Shown here: one piece after another, positions 25,259 to 34,322 of the stretch | Layout: each line of letters opens with the position of its first letter | Numbering within the stretch: the first letter of the stretch is position 1 | NCBI RefSeq assembly: GCF_030285665.1 | Contig: NZ_CP127295.1 | Coordinates: 682,001-746,000, forward strand | Length of the DNA stretch: 64,000 nucleotides | Direction of reading: 5' to 3' | Source of the DNA: Amycolatopsis mongoliensis | GTDB lineage: Bacteria; Actinomycetota; Actinomycetes; Mycobacteriales; Pseudonocardiaceae | The notes under the pieces: model-generated | Seen by the model: only the letters and a program-made list of their open reading frames with translations | Database searches by the model: none | Told to the model about the DNA's origin: nothing | Translations under genes and position numbers: made by a program

Positions 25259-27039
25259 GCCGAGAGCTCCCGCCGCTTCCGCCCGGCGATCGTGCCGAGC
25301 TCGCCCGCGCGCTGGTGCAGCCCGGCCAGGCGATCGATCTCCTTGCGGATGTGCCCGGTCCGCCGCTCGCGCTCCGCGGAACCGGCCATGATCGTCTCGC
25401 GCTCGCGCGTCAGCTCGTCCGCGAGGTCCTCGGCCAACCCGGTGAAGTGGTCGCGCAGCCGCCGCTGCACGCCGCGGATCGCGTCGCGGAACTCCTTGCT
25501 GTACCTGAGGAAGACGTCGTCGACGTGCCGCTGCGCCGCCTGCTTGGCCACGGCCTGGCGCCGCTGCAGCCGCATCCCGCCCTCGTCGCGGATCGTCTTC
25601 ACGGCGAACGCGGCACCCGCACCGAGCGAGATCGGGTTGATCAGCTGCAGCCCCAGCCAGGGCAGGCTGGTGATCAGGCCGAACATCAGGACGCCACCGT
25701 AGGACCCGCGAAGCCCGGTGAAGGCCTGGTGGCCGATCTTGAACTTCTCGATCTTGGGCCGCCGGACGTCGTCGAGGTCTTCGGCGCCCGAACCGTCGAG
25801 CGGCAGGTCCGGCAGTGCCTGGTCGTACTGGGCACCGAAGCACGCCGCGACCGCCTGCGCGACCCACTGCGCCCGTTCGGCCAGCCAGGAGTAGTTCGTT
25901 TCGACCGCTTCGGTCAACGCCTCGTCCAGCCAGACCGCGAACTCTTCCCAGACCTTCACCGGGTCGCCCTCGTCGAAGGTCTGGTCGATGGTGTTGACGA
26001 TCTTGCGCGTGCGTTCGCGCAGGTCGTACTCGACGTCGCCCATCAGGTCGGTGATCTCGTCGGAAAGCAGGTTCTGCCACCGGGTGTTCCGCCGCCGCAG
26101 GTCGTCGGCGCGGCGTTGCGCGCGCTGCAGCAGCGCGGCCTGCCCGAGCCCGGCGTCCTGCCCCGCGGCGTCCACGCGGTCGCGCAGCGACTCGACGAGC
26201 TCCGCGGCCGCGGCGCGCACGCCGACGGCGGCGAGCAGTGCCCGGGACTGCTCCGGCGGCCGCGCGGCCTGCTCGGCGATCCAGGTGAGCAGCTCGGGAA
26301 AGCCCGACCGCGCGTTGAGCTCGGCGTCGCCGGCCTTCGCGGCGGCTTCGCGCACGACGGCCGAAACCGGCAGCACGGGCGCGTCGATCCCGGCCTCGGC
26401 GAGCATCCCGCGGTTGCGCTCGGCGACCGCGCGCCACCCCGGCGAGGCGTCGATCTTGGTGAGCGCCAGCACGACGTGCGGGCACCAGGTGCGGACGTGG
26501 CGGGCCAGCGCGAGCTCGGCGGCGCTGAGCGGCGCCGTCGCGTCGGAGACGAGGATCACGGCGTCCGCTTCGGCGAGCAGGTCGAGCGCGGCGGCGGTGC
26601 GCGGCGACCGCGGGTCGCCGACCGGCGGGGTGTCCACGAGGACGAGCCCGGCGGAAAGGAGCTCGCGCGGCACGCCGACCTCGACGCGGCTGAGTGTGCC
26701 GGCGGGCCGGGCGCCGAGCTCACTGGTGAGCCGTTCGACCGCGACGGGGGTCCGTTCGCGGGAGCGGCCGACCAGGGTGGCGGCAGGTTCGGGGGCGTAG
26801 CCGATCTCGGTCGGCACCTCGGGGGTCGGGGCGTCGCCGACCGCGCACACGGGCGCGTTCAGCACCGCGTTGAGCAGGTATCCCTTGCCCTGTTTGGGGA
26901 ATCCGAGCACGCCGAGGCGGATCTGCCCCTCGGGGGCGTCTCGACGTCTGCGGAGGCGCTCGGCGAGATCGGCGCGGCCGTGGGTGCGGCACGCGTCCAG
27001 CGTCTCGTTGAGCACTTCGAGCCAAGCCGGTGCGGTCAC
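25255..27039 (-). CDS. iniA: IniA-like bacterial dynamin
   Basis: 594 residues; the start is taken as GTG 27037-27039 (VTAPAWLEVL). The GTPase domain shows G1 GFPKQGKG (46-53), in which the usual Ser/Thr after Lys is Gly, G3 LVLVDTPPVGD and G4 ALTKIDASP. A long helical bundle follows, with a membrane-inserting hydrophobic stretch (VLMFGLITSLPWLGLQLINP) near residue 440, then a second helical arm. M. tuberculosis IniA has the same architecture and about the same size (640). The altered P-loop may weaken nucleotide binding. Middle gene of iniB-iniA-iniC. Confidence 0.82.
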   Translation of the reverse strand: MTAPAWLEVLNETLDACRTHGRADLAERLRRRRDAPEGQIRLGVLGFPKQGKGYLLNAVLNAPVCAVGDAPTPEVPTEIGYAPEPAATLVGRSRERTPVAVERLTSELGARPAGTLSRVEVGVPRELLSAGLVLVDTPPVGDPRSPRTAAALDLLAEADAVILVSDATAPLSAAELALARHVRTWCPHVVLALTKIDASPGWRAVAERNRGMLAEAGIDAPVLPVSAVVREAAAKAGDAELNARSGFPELLTWIAEQAARPPEQSRALLAAVGVRAAAAELVESLRDRVDAAGQDAGLGQAALLQRAQRRADDLRRRNTRWQNLLSDEITDLMGDVEYDLRERTRKIVNTIDQTFDEGDPVKVWEEFAVWLDEALTEAVETNYSWLAERAQWVAQAVAACFGAQYDQALPDLPLDGSGAEDLDDVRRPKIEKFKIGHQAFTGLRGSYGGVLMFGLITSLPWLGLQLINPISLGAGAAFAVKTIRDEGGMRLQRRQAVAKQAAQRHVDDVFLRYSKEFRDAIRGVQRRLRDHFTGLAEDLADELTRERETIMAGSAERERRTGHIRKEIDRLAGLHQRAGELGTIAGRKRRELSA

Positions 27040-27081
27040 AGCGGACGAGTGTCCCCGGTTTACTCCCAGTGCGCACACCGG

Positions 27082-27122
27082 GTGCCCGTCCCGCGGCTGC
27101 ACCCAGACCGCGGGACGGGCAC
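27082..27122 (-). terminator. Hairpin between iniB and iniA
   Basis: GTGCCCGTCCCGCGG (27082-27096) and its exact complement (27108-27122) flank an 11-base loop, 19 bases after the iniB stop. With no U-tract and iniA only 43 bases on, it is more likely a partial terminator or an RNA stabiliser that leaves iniB as the most abundant product. Confidence 0.65.
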
Positions 27123-27140
27123 CGGTGACCGGTTCGGGGA

Positions 27141-28133
27141 TCAGTGCCCGAGGTGGATGTCGTTCGAGGCGATGTCGCCGACGTGCAGGTTGCCCAGCGC
27201 GTTGTGGCTGACGTCCGCCACGTCGGAGACGACGTCGTGGACGGCGGTGCCGGCGCTGTTGCCGCTGGCGACGTCCCCGACCGCGCCGGCGACGTCGTGC
27301 TCGACGTTGATGCCGGTGGCGTTGGTCACGACGCTGGTGACCTCGCCCAGCGGGCCGTGGCCGGCGCCGTGGCCGCCGTGCGAGGACGCGACGTCGCCGG
27401 CGCCCTGGAGGATGCCGGAGAAGTCACCGATGTGGCCGGTGAGGCTGCCCACCGTGTCGCTGACGCCGAGGGTGTTGGTCACGTCGCCGATGTGGCCGTT
27501 GACCTCGTGGATCTCCGCGTTGGAGGTGGCGAGGACCTGCTGGGTCTCGCCGACGCCCGCGGCCGCGGCGTAGGCCACGTTGCCGGTCACGCCCGACTCG
27601 GGGTCGGTGAGGTAAGCCGGAGCGGCGGTCAGGTTGGTCAGCGCGGCCGAGTCGAGGCCGCCCGCCAGGTCGCCGCCGAGGACGGCACCGGTCACGTTGC
27701 CGGCCAGCGCGGTCGCGTTGGCGGCGTTGGTGACGTCGTTCACGCCCGGGAGCGCGCCGACGGCGGGCAGCTGGCCCACGCCGGGCAGCTCGCCGACGCC
27801 GAGGTCGCCGACACCCGGCAGCTCCGGGGTGGCCGGCAGGCCGAGGCCCGCGGTGAGGGCGGTGAGCTGGTCGATCGCACCCTGGATGCCCGGGGCGTCG
27901 GTGCCGAGGCCGGGGAGGCTGCCGACGGCGGGGAGGCCACCGACGGCCGGGAGGCTGTCGACCGGGACGAAGTCGAGCACCAGCGGGATGACCTCGTGCA
28001 CGTCGGCGGCGCTGACGTCACCGAGACCGGCGGCAGCGAGGGCGCCCTGCGGGTCCGTCCCGAACGCGGCGAGCGCGGTCGGGTCGTTGAGCAGGTTCAG
28101 GGCGAAGTCGTGCAACGTCTGCACGGAGTCCAT
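27141..28133 (-). CDS. iniB: IniB-like Ala/Gly-rich protein
   Basis: 330 residues, ATG 28131-28133 after AGGAG. The conserved N-terminal domain (TLHDFALNLLNDPTALAAFG, then DPQGALAAAGLGDVSAADV) is the IniB N-terminal fold shared with mycobacteria. After residue 55 it becomes low-complexity, with repeated L-P-x-V-G units and later G-H-I-G-D and D-V-A-S-G units. No signal peptide is evident. It is the first gene of the operon and faces the Hsp70-like gene over a 303-base control region. Confidence 0.85.
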   Translation of the reverse strand: MDSVQTLHDFALNLLNDPTALAAFGTDPQGALAAAGLGDVSAADVHEVIPLVLDFVPVDSLPAVGGLPAVGSLPGLGTDAPGIQGAIDQLTALTAGLGLPATPELPGVGDLGVGELPGVGQLPAVGALPGVNDVTNAANATALAGNVTGAVLGGDLAGGLDSAALTNLTAAPAYLTDPESGVTGNVAYAAAAGVGETQQVLATSNAEIHEVNGHIGDVTNTLGVSDTVGSLTGHIGDFSGILQGAGDVASSHGGHGAGHGPLGEVTSVVTNATGINVEHDVAGAVGDVASGNSAGTAVHDVVSDVADVSHNALGNLHVGDIASNDIHLGH

Positions 28134-28436
28134 GGGGTTTTCTCCTGGTCCGGTGGTTCGGGGGACGGCAACGGCCGCAAGGACCGCTGCTCCGACATCA
28201 AGCTAGGGATCCGGTCCCCCCACGCACATCGGGGATCACTCCGAGTCGCGGGCCAGTCAGCCAATAGGGGATCGATATGTCATCGTTAGGGAGTTAGGGG
28301 CTCATCCGAGACGCACTCAGTTGGGTTAAATCCCTCCAGCCACTTGCTTGACTAACCCGTTTGGGTGAGGATGCCCCGAGCCCTAGGGGGATTCCGCACC
28401 CCCGATCGGCCCCCGCGAGGTGAGGAGGAAGCGCCG
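28134..28436. promoter_or_regulatory. Divergent control region of the ini locus
   Basis: 303 bases without a gene between iniB and the Hsp70-like gene. It holds a tandem 8-base repeat, GTTAGGGA-GTTAGGGG (28285-28300), a GGGTTA/TAACCC pair (28323-28328 and 28353-28358) and TTGACT at about 28349. These are candidate activator sites for the LuxR protein at 29564. No promoter could be fixed with confidence. Confidence 0.4.
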
Positions 28437-29567
28437 TTGCCCTACGTCCTCGGGATCGATGTGGCACAGGGGCGGACCCACGCCGCGACCTGCCGACGTC
28501 AAGGCCCCGGCTGGGGCGACCCCGAACCGCTCTGGCTGGGTGAACGAACCCCCGCCGCCGCGTCCGCGCTGTTCCTGGACGACGAGGGGTACCTGCTCAC
28601 GGGGGACGCGGCCGCGCAGGCGGGCGCCCGGGTCCCGTCCCGGCTGCTCACCGGCTTCCACCGGCGGATCGGCGACGACGTGCCGATGCTCGTCGAAGGC
28701 GAGCCGTTCCCGCCCGAGACGCTGACCACCGTGCTCGTCGAAGGCATCGCCGAGCACGCCGCGAACCTGCTCGGCGGCGCCCCGCACCACCTGGTGCTGA
28801 CCCACCCCGGCGACTGGGGCGGCTACCGCCGCGACGTGCTGCGCCGCGCCCTGGCCGACGCCGGGTTCCCCGCGGTCACGCTGGTCCCCGGCTCGATCGC
28901 CGCGCTCGGCGCGCACCTGCCGGTCCCCGGTCCCGGCGCGACCGCGGCCGGGGTCTGCGAGTTCGGCGCCGACGGCGTGAACGTCACGCTGGCCACGGCG
29001 ACCGGCTCGGGCGGGTGGCAGCCGGCCGCGACTGCCGAGGGCGTGGCCCCGGCCGCGGCGCTCAGCACGCTCTTCGCCCTCGCGGGCGCGGCGTCGACGT
29101 CCCCCAAGCGCCTCGCCGGCGTGGTGTTCTGCGGCGACGTCCCGCCGCACGCACTGCCGGCCCGGCCGCCGTGCCCGGTGTTCGCGGGACCGGTTCCGCC
29201 GGCGGCCGCCGCACTCGGCGCAGCCGCCCTCGCGACACTGCGTGCGGACCACCGGGGTGCCCCGCACGAACCCCCCGCCGTCGAGACCACCCTGCTCCCC
29301 CAGGTGGACACGTTCGGTGACCTCGGCGAGCGGCCGCCCCGGCCGCCGGTCGAGATCACGCCGTTCGAGCTGCCCGAAAAGAGCAGCCCGATGAACCTGT
29401 TCCGGCGGCGGCGCCCCCTCGCCGCCGCGATCCTCGTGCTCGCCGCGGCCGTCTCGGCCGTGGTGATCACCGTCACCGCCCGCGAAGCCACCGCCGGCCC
29501 CGACCAGTCCCCCGCCCCGAGCCACTGCGCCCGCCCCGGCGCCCCCTCCGGTGAAGGTCACTGTTGA
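28437..29567 (+). CDS. Degenerate Hsp70-like ATPase with C-terminal membrane anchor
   Basis: About 376 residues. The start is set at TTG 28437 because AGGAGG (28423-28428) lies 8 bases before it, and upstream in-frame ATGs lack a site. The actin-like ATPase fold begins VLGIDVAQGRTHAA (phosphate 1, with the usual G-T-T altered) and contains LVLTHPGDWGGYRRDVLRRA and VPGSIAALGAHLP. The substrate-binding domain of true Hsp70 is absent; instead a basic RRRRP is followed by one membrane helix (about 325-345) and a short outside tail. It overlaps the LuxR gene by 4 bases. Confidence 0.75.
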   Translation: MPYVLGIDVAQGRTHAATCRRQGPGWGDPEPLWLGERTPAAASALFLDDEGYLLTGDAAAQAGARVPSRLLTGFHRRIGDDVPMLVEGEPFPPETLTTVLVEGIAEHAANLLGGAPHHLVLTHPGDWGGYRRDVLRRALADAGFPAVTLVPGSIAALGAHLPVPGPGATAAGVCEFGADGVNVTLATATGSGGWQPAATAEGVAPAAALSTLFALAGAASTSPKRLAGVVFCGDVPPHALPARPPCPVFAGPVPPAAAALGAAALATLRADHRGAPHEPPAVETTLLPQVDTFGDLGERPPRPPVEITPFELPEKSSPMNLFRRRRPLAAAILVLAAAVSAVVITVTAREATAGPDQSPAPSHCARPGAPSGEGHC

Positions 29568-32179
29568 ACACTCTGCTCACGCAGGCTTCCCCGTTCCGCA
29601 CCGTCCCCGTGCACCCGGCCGCACGCCAGTTGCTCGACCAGGTCGCGGCCGATCCGGCCGCGCCGCTGCGGCTCGCCGTCGTCGCGCCCGGCGGGTACGG
29701 CAAGAGCGTGCTGCTCGCCGCGCTCGACCGCTGCTTCCGCGCGGCCGGCGTCGAGGCCCTGCTCGTCGACGACGCCGACCGGCTGGGTCCCGACCAGCTC
29801 GAGGAGCTGCTCACGGGCGCGGACGGACCGATCGTCGTCGCGCACCGGCCGGCTTCGGTGGCGTCGAGCTGGACGCTGCTGCAGCTCGGCCCGCTCGGCG
29901 TCGAGGACATCGCGCGGCTGATCTCGGCGGTGACGGGTTCGCCCGCCGAGCCCGCGGCGGCGGCCGAGCTGCACGCGCGCAGCGGCGGGGTGCCGCGGCT
30001 GGCCGAGCGGGAGCTGCTCGGGCGGCTGGAGGACTTCCGGCCGGAGCTGGACGAGCTCGACGACGACGTCCTGCGCTACCTGATCGCGGCCGAAGCCGGG
30101 GCGGGGCGCAACCTCGACCTGCTGTGCGCGCTGCTGGACCGCGGTCCCGACCAGCTCCCCGCGATCGTCGACGCCGCCCGCGCGACCGGGCTGCTCGGCC
30201 CGGACGACGCGCTGCTACCGCTGGCCGCGGCCGCGGTCCGCGACTTCGGGCCGCCCGCGCGCCGGCTGACGACGGTGCAGCGGCTCGTCGAACTGCAGCT
30301 GGCGAACGGCCTCCCGGTGCTCGACCTGGCGCGCTCGCTGCTCGGCACAGGCAGCTCCGGCGCGTCCGCCGCGGCCGCGTTCGCCGCCGCGGCCGCCGAA
30401 GCCCTGCCGTCCGACCCGCGCCTGGCGACCCGGCTCTTCGAGGCCGCCGCCGAAGCGGGCGACCGCTCTTCCGCCGTCACGACGGGGTGGGCGCGCGCGG
30501 CCGCGTTGTCGGGCGACCTCGACACGGCGCTGCGCCTCGGCGACGGGATGCTCGGCGCGGCCGACCCCGAAACCCGCGCGGCCGGGGCGGCGATCGCGGC
30601 CACCGTGCTGGCGCACCGCGGCGAGCTGGCCCGCAGCGCGGAGCTGTACCACTGGGCCTCCCGCAGCGCCGGCACGACAGCCCAGGGCGACGGCGGGTCT
30701 TCTGGCGGCGCTGGGCTTTCCCGCGGCGCTGGGTATTCCGGCAACGCCGGGCAGTCCGGTGGCGCCGGGCAGTCCGCCAACGGCGGGAATTCCGCCAACG
30801 CCGGGCAGTCCGCCAACGCCGGGTTTTCCGGCGGCGCCGGGCCCCTCGCGGGCGGAGGGTTCCCGGGCGCCGGGCTTCCCGCGGGTGCGGGCACCTGGGC
30901 CGGGGCCGACGCGTTCGCGGCGATCGCGCTGGTCGGCACCGGCGACCTCGACGGCGCCCGGCGGCTCCTCGACTCCCCCGCGCCCGGCGTCGCGCCGACG
31001 TTGTTCGCCGGCGCGGCCACCCGGATGGCCCGCGGCATCGCCGATTCGGTGCCAGGCTGCGCGACGGAGACGTTGTCGACGCTGCTCGGCGCCGCGGCGA
31101 TGCTGGAACCGGCCCTGGGCGGCACGCTGCTGCCGGACAGCCCGGCGGCGCTGGCCGCGCTCGCCGCGCTGCACACCGGGGAGCTGGCGCTCGCGGAGCC
31201 GGTGCTGACCCGGGCCCTCGACGGCGGGATCGGCGGCGACCTGCTGTCGGTGCGCCACCGCCTGCTGCTGGGCTGGACCGCGATGACGGCCGGCGACCTC
31301 GCGACGGCGGCCGAACACCACGACGCCGTCGCCGGCCGGACGCTGGAGGCCCGCGACGAGCTGTTCTTCGCGACGCTGGAGCTCGGCCTGGCGCGCCGGG
31401 CCAGTGATCTGGTGGGGCTGCAGCGGTCGTGGCACCGCGCGTACCAGGCGTCGATGCGGCAGCAGACGGATCTGTTCACGCTGCTGCCGCTGGGCGAGCT
31501 GGCGATCGCGGCGGCCCGCACGGGCGCGTTCGCGAAGATTTCGGGCCAGCTGGAACGCGCCCACAGCCTGCTGGCCCGCCTCGGCGAGCCTCCACTGTGG
31601 ACGGTCTCCCTGGTGTGGCACGAGCTGCACGCGGCGATCACGCTGGAGGACGCGGACGCGGCGAAGGCACACCTGGCGACATTGACCACGCACGCACACT
31701 GCGGCCGCTACCCGAGTGCCCTGGCAACGGCGGCCCAGTGCTGGCTGTCGGTCCTGGGCGGCACGTTCGACCCGGACACGATCTCCGCGGCGGCGGCCGA
31801 GATGCACGACCTGGGCCTGCGCTGGGACGCGGCGCGCCTGGCCGGCCAGGCGGCGATCCGCACGTCCGACCGCAAGGCGATGGTCCAGCTGCTGGAGGCG
31901 GCCCGCCAGTTCCAGGGAACGGCGGCCCGCCGGGAGCCGGGAACATCCGAACCCGCGGCGGCCGGCACCGGGTTGGCGGCGTTGAGCGAGCGGGAGCTCG
32001 AGGTGGCCCGGTTGGTCGTGGAGGGGCTGACGTACAAGCAGGCGGGTTCGAAGCTGTTCATCTCGGGCAAGACGGTGGAGCACCACATGGCCCGCATCCG
32101 CGGAAAGCTGGGGGCGGCCGACCGCCGCGAGCTGCTCGCGACGCTCCGAGAGCTGCTTTCCCGCCCGGACGCACCGTAG
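29564..32179 (+). CDS. Large LuxR-family regulator (LAL/IniR-like) of the ini locus
   Basis: 871 residues. The N-terminal P-loop ATPase has Walker A VVAPGGYGKSVLLAAL and Walker B LLVDDADRLG; a long helical, probably TPR-like, middle follows, and a C-terminal LuxR HTH (ALSERELEVARLVVEGLTYK, then SGKTVEHHMARIRGKLG). This is the MalT/LAL architecture. In mycobacteria a LuxR protein (Rv0339c, called IniR, from memory) sits beside iniBAC and activates it. It starts in a 4-base overlap with the Hsp70-like gene. It carries an in-frame hexapeptide repeat (residues 380-427). Confidence 0.85.
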   Translation: MNTLLTQASPFRTVPVHPAARQLLDQVAADPAAPLRLAVVAPGGYGKSVLLAALDRCFRAAGVEALLVDDADRLGPDQLEELLTGADGPIVVAHRPASVASSWTLLQLGPLGVEDIARLISAVTGSPAEPAAAAELHARSGGVPRLAERELLGRLEDFRPELDELDDDVLRYLIAAEAGAGRNLDLLCALLDRGPDQLPAIVDAARATGLLGPDDALLPLAAAAVRDFGPPARRLTTVQRLVELQLANGLPVLDLARSLLGTGSSGASAAAAFAAAAAEALPSDPRLATRLFEAAAEAGDRSSAVTTGWARAAALSGDLDTALRLGDGMLGAADPETRAAGAAIAATVLAHRGELARSAELYHWASRSAGTTAQGDGGSSGGAGLSRGAGYSGNAGQSGGAGQSANGGNSANAGQSANAGFSGGAGPLAGGGFPGAGLPAGAGTWAGADAFAAIALVGTGDLDGARRLLDSPAPGVAPTLFAGAATRMARGIADSVPGCATETLSTLLGAAAMLEPALGGTLLPDSPAALAALAALHTGELALAEPVLTRALDGGIGGDLLSVRHRLLLGWTAMTAGDLATAAEHHDAVAGRTLEARDELFFATLELGLARRASDLVGLQRSWHRAYQASMRQQTDLFTLLPLGELAIAAARTGAFAKISGQLERAHSLLARLGEPPLWTVSLVWHELHAAITLEDADAAKAHLATLTTHAHCGRYPSALATAAQCWLSVLGGTFDPDTISAAAAEMHDLGLRWDAARLAGQAAIRTSDRKAMVQLLEAARQFQGTAARREPGTSEPAAAGTGLAALSERELEVARLVVEGLTYKQAGSKLFISGKTVEHHMARIRGKLGAADRRELLATLRELLSRPDAP
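30701..30844 (+). repeat. Eight 18-bp tandem repeats inside the LuxR gene
   Basis: Eight in-frame 18-base units encode S-x-x-A/G-G-x hexapeptides (SGGAGL, SRGAGY, SGNAGQ, SGGAGQ, SANGGN, SANAGQ, SANAGF, SGGAGP). It is a flexible Gly/Ala/Ser linker or spring inserted in the helical middle of the regulator, and a minisatellite likely to vary in copy number. Confidence 0.9.
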
Positions 32180-32327
32180 AGCGGCCCGCGCCCTTAGAGC
32201 AGCCCCCGCCCTCTCCGGGGGTCCGGCCCCGTGTCCAGCGTATCGGGGATGCCCGACGAAAGCCGTGGGCGAGCGCGGCTGGGGCCGAGTTGTCCACATC
32301 GGTGCCTGGCTGTGGATTGCGCTGGGC

Positions 32328-33071
32328 TCAGTCGCGGCTGGGGCCGAACCGCTCCGTGCGGATGCGGTGCGGATCGTGGCCCAGGGCGACCAGGATGTCC
32401 GCCGCCGTCTCGACGAAGCCCGTCGGGCCGCAGATGAAGCACGATGCGCCGAACTCCGCCGGCCAGGCCGCCGTGTTGAGCGTGGCCACGTCGATGCGTC
32501 GCGGGATTCCCGGGCGGCCTTCGGGCAGCTCGCGCGTGTACACGTACGTGATGTCCAGCCCCGCCACCGGCGTGCGCAGCTCGTCGGCGTAGTACAGCTC
32601 CGCCGGGGTGCGCAGGGAATAGATCAGCTTGAACGGCGTGCGGACGCCCGCCGCCCGGCGGGCGCGGATCATCGCCATCACCGGCACGATGCCCGAGCCG
32701 CCCGCGATCAGCAGGACCGGTGCCGGGTCCGCCGGGTGCCAGACGAACCAGCCGCCGACCGGGCCGCGGATCTCCACCGGGTCGCCGATCGCGTACGGGC
32801 CGGTGAGGTGTTCGGACACCTCGCCGTCGGCGACGCGCTGGACCGTCAGCTCGACGCGGTCACCGTCGGCGGGCGCAGCGAGCGAGTAGCTGCGCTGCGC
32901 TCGGTAGCCGTCGGCCGCGGTGAGCCGGACGTCGACGTGCTGACCCGCCAGGTGCCCCGGCCAGCCCGGCAGGTCGAAGACGAGCGTGCGGGCCGTCGGC
33001 GTCTCGTCGCGGAACTCGGCCAAGCGGGCGACCCGCCAGGCTAGTCGCCCTGATACCGCTGTTCGCGCCAT
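32328..33071 (-). CDS. Ferredoxin-reductase-type FAD/NAD oxidoreductase
   Basis: 247 residues, ATG 33069-33071. The FAD-binding barrel shows RSYSLAAP (R-x-Y-S) and HLAGQHVDVRL, and the NAD domain shows LIAGGSGIVPVMAMIRA and the C-terminal CFICGPTGFVETAADIL. No 2Fe-2S cysteine cluster is present. It overlaps the molybdo-enzyme gene by 31 bases, so the two form an electron-transfer pair in which this protein probably feeds or drains electrons. Confidence 0.9.
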   Translation of the reverse strand: MARTAVSGRLAWRVARLAEFRDETPTARTLVFDLPGWPGHLAGQHVDVRLTAADGYRAQRSYSLAAPADGDRVELTVQRVADGEVSEHLTGPYAIGDPVEIRGPVGGWFVWHPADPAPVLLIAGGSGIVPVMAMIRARRAAGVRTPFKLIYSLRTPAELYYADELRTPVAGLDITYVYTRELPEGRPGIPRRIDVATLNTAAWPAEFGASCFICGPTGFVETAADILVALGHDPHRIRTERFGPSRD

Positions 33072-33640
33072 GGATCCCCGTAGTCGTGGTAGCCGACGTT
33101 CTCCCAGAAACCGGGTTCGTCCCGGGTCTTCAGCTCGAGCGCGCGCACCCACTTCGCGGACTTCCAGAAGTACAGGTGCGGTACCAGCAGCCGCGCCGGG
33201 CCGCCGTGTTCGGGAGTGAGCGGCTTGCCGCCGTACTCGTAGGCGATCCAGGCCTGGCCGTCGAGCAGGTCGGCGAGCGGCAGGTTCGTGGTGTAGCCGC
33301 CGTAGGAGTGCACCATGACGTAGTCGGCGGCCGTGTCGAGCCCGCCGACCAGCGTGTCCACCGCGACGCCGCGCCAGCGGGTGTCCAGTTTGGACCACTG
33401 GGTGACGCAGTGGATGTCCACTGTGGGCTTCTCGCTGGGCAGGGCCATCAGCTCGGCCCAGTTCCAGGCGTGCTTCTCGCCCGTCTCGGTCGTGACCGTG
33501 AACTCCCACGTCTCGGTGCGCACGCGCGGGGTCGGGCCGGCCGACAGGACGGGGAAGTCCTCGGCCAGGTACTGACCGGGTGGCAGGCGCGGGTTGCCGC
33601 TGCGGGCCCGGCCGCTGAATCCCGGTGTCACGACACCCAT
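33041..33640 (-). CDS. Molybdopterin-dependent oxidoreductase (sulfite oxidase/YedY type)
   Basis: 199 residues holding only the Mo-cofactor domain. The Mo-ligating Cys lies in DIHCVTQWSKLDTRW, and VMVHSYGGYTTNLPL and GPARLLVPHLYFWKSAKWV are typical. No Tat signal is present, so it acts in the cytoplasm, unlike periplasmic MsrP. It is co-transcribed with the flavin reductase at 32328. The substrate is unknown; sulfoxide or sulfite-like compounds fit the family. Confidence 0.9.
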   Translation of the reverse strand: MGVVTPGFSGRARSGNPRLPPGQYLAEDFPVLSAGPTPRVRTETWEFTVTTETGEKHAWNWAELMALPSEKPTVDIHCVTQWSKLDTRWRGVAVDTLVGGLDTAADYVMVHSYGGYTTNLPLADLLDGQAWIAYEYGGKPLTPEHGGPARLLVPHLYFWKSAKWVRALELKTRDEPGFWENVGYHDYGDPWREQRYQGD

Positions 33641-33668
33641 CGCGGCCCTCCTTCCGGTCGGCCCGAGC

Positions 33669-34280
33669 TTACGCCCGGACGCGCAGCCCGAGCGACGTGA
33701 CGAGCACCGCAGCCTGTTCGGGTGACACGATCGCGCCGTCCAGTTGGGCGTTCACCGGGTCGAGCGACGAGAGGTCGCTGCCGCGCAGGTCGGCGCGGGG
33801 CAGCTTGACGGCGTGCAGCGTCGCCGCCGAAAGGTCGACGTCGGCGAACACAGCGTCGGCGCAGTTCGCCCCGGTGAGGTCGGCCTCGCGCATGCGGACC
33901 CCGTGGAAGGCGACCGACCGCAGGTCGGCGCCCGCGAGCCCGGTGAACGACCAGTCGCCGCCGGTGACCCGCAGCGGCCGCAGCTCGCACTCGCTGAACG
34001 TCGCGCCGACGAGCTTGCACCCGGTGAACTCGGCGTCGAAGAAATTGCACCGCTTGAAGGCGCAGCCGGTGAACGCCGAGTCCGTGTGGCGGGACGCGTT
34101 GAAGCGGACGTTGCCGAACACGCAGTCGGTGAAGACCGAGTTCCGGGTGTGCGCCTCCGAGAAGTCGACCTCGCGGAACTCGCACCGCACGTAGTGCCGT
34201 CCGGTGATCTCCTCCCCGTACCAGTCCTCGCGGACGAACCGCTGCTCCTCGACGGGTGGATCTTGCGTGGCATCGGACAC
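33669..34280 (-). CDS. Pentapeptide-repeat protein
   Basis: 203 residues. Nearly the whole chain is A(D/N)Lxx-type repeats (CEFREVDFSEA, CVFGNVRFNA, CAFKRCNFFDAEFTGCKLVG, ADLRSVAF, ADLTGANCADAVFADVDLSA), which fold as a right-handed quadrilateral beta-helix. Some family members mimic DNA and protect gyrase, and most have no known role. It is separated by 28 bases from the molybdo-enzyme gene and convergent with nothing. Confidence 0.9.
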   Translation of the reverse strand: MSDATQDPPVEEQRFVREDWYGEEITGRHYVRCEFREVDFSEAHTRNSVFTDCVFGNVRFNASRHTDSAFTGCAFKRCNFFDAEFTGCKLVGATFSECELRPLRVTGGDWSFTGLAGADLRSVAFHGVRMREADLTGANCADAVFADVDLSAATLHAVKLPRADLRGSDLSSLDPVNAQLDGAIVSPEQAAVLVTSLGLRVRA

Positions 34281-34322
34281 CCCGCCAGGCTAGCGGCAGT
34301 TCCGACTCCGAAGGGTCCGCGC

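Noticed and set aside
27141..28133. PE/PPE- or elastin-like secreted protein
   Set aside because: The conserved IniB N-terminal domain and operon order explain it better, and no signal peptide or PE/PPE motif is seen.
30701..30844. CRISPR-like regular repeats
   Set aside because: The units are contiguous 18-mers, in frame and coding a hexapeptide; there are no spacers.
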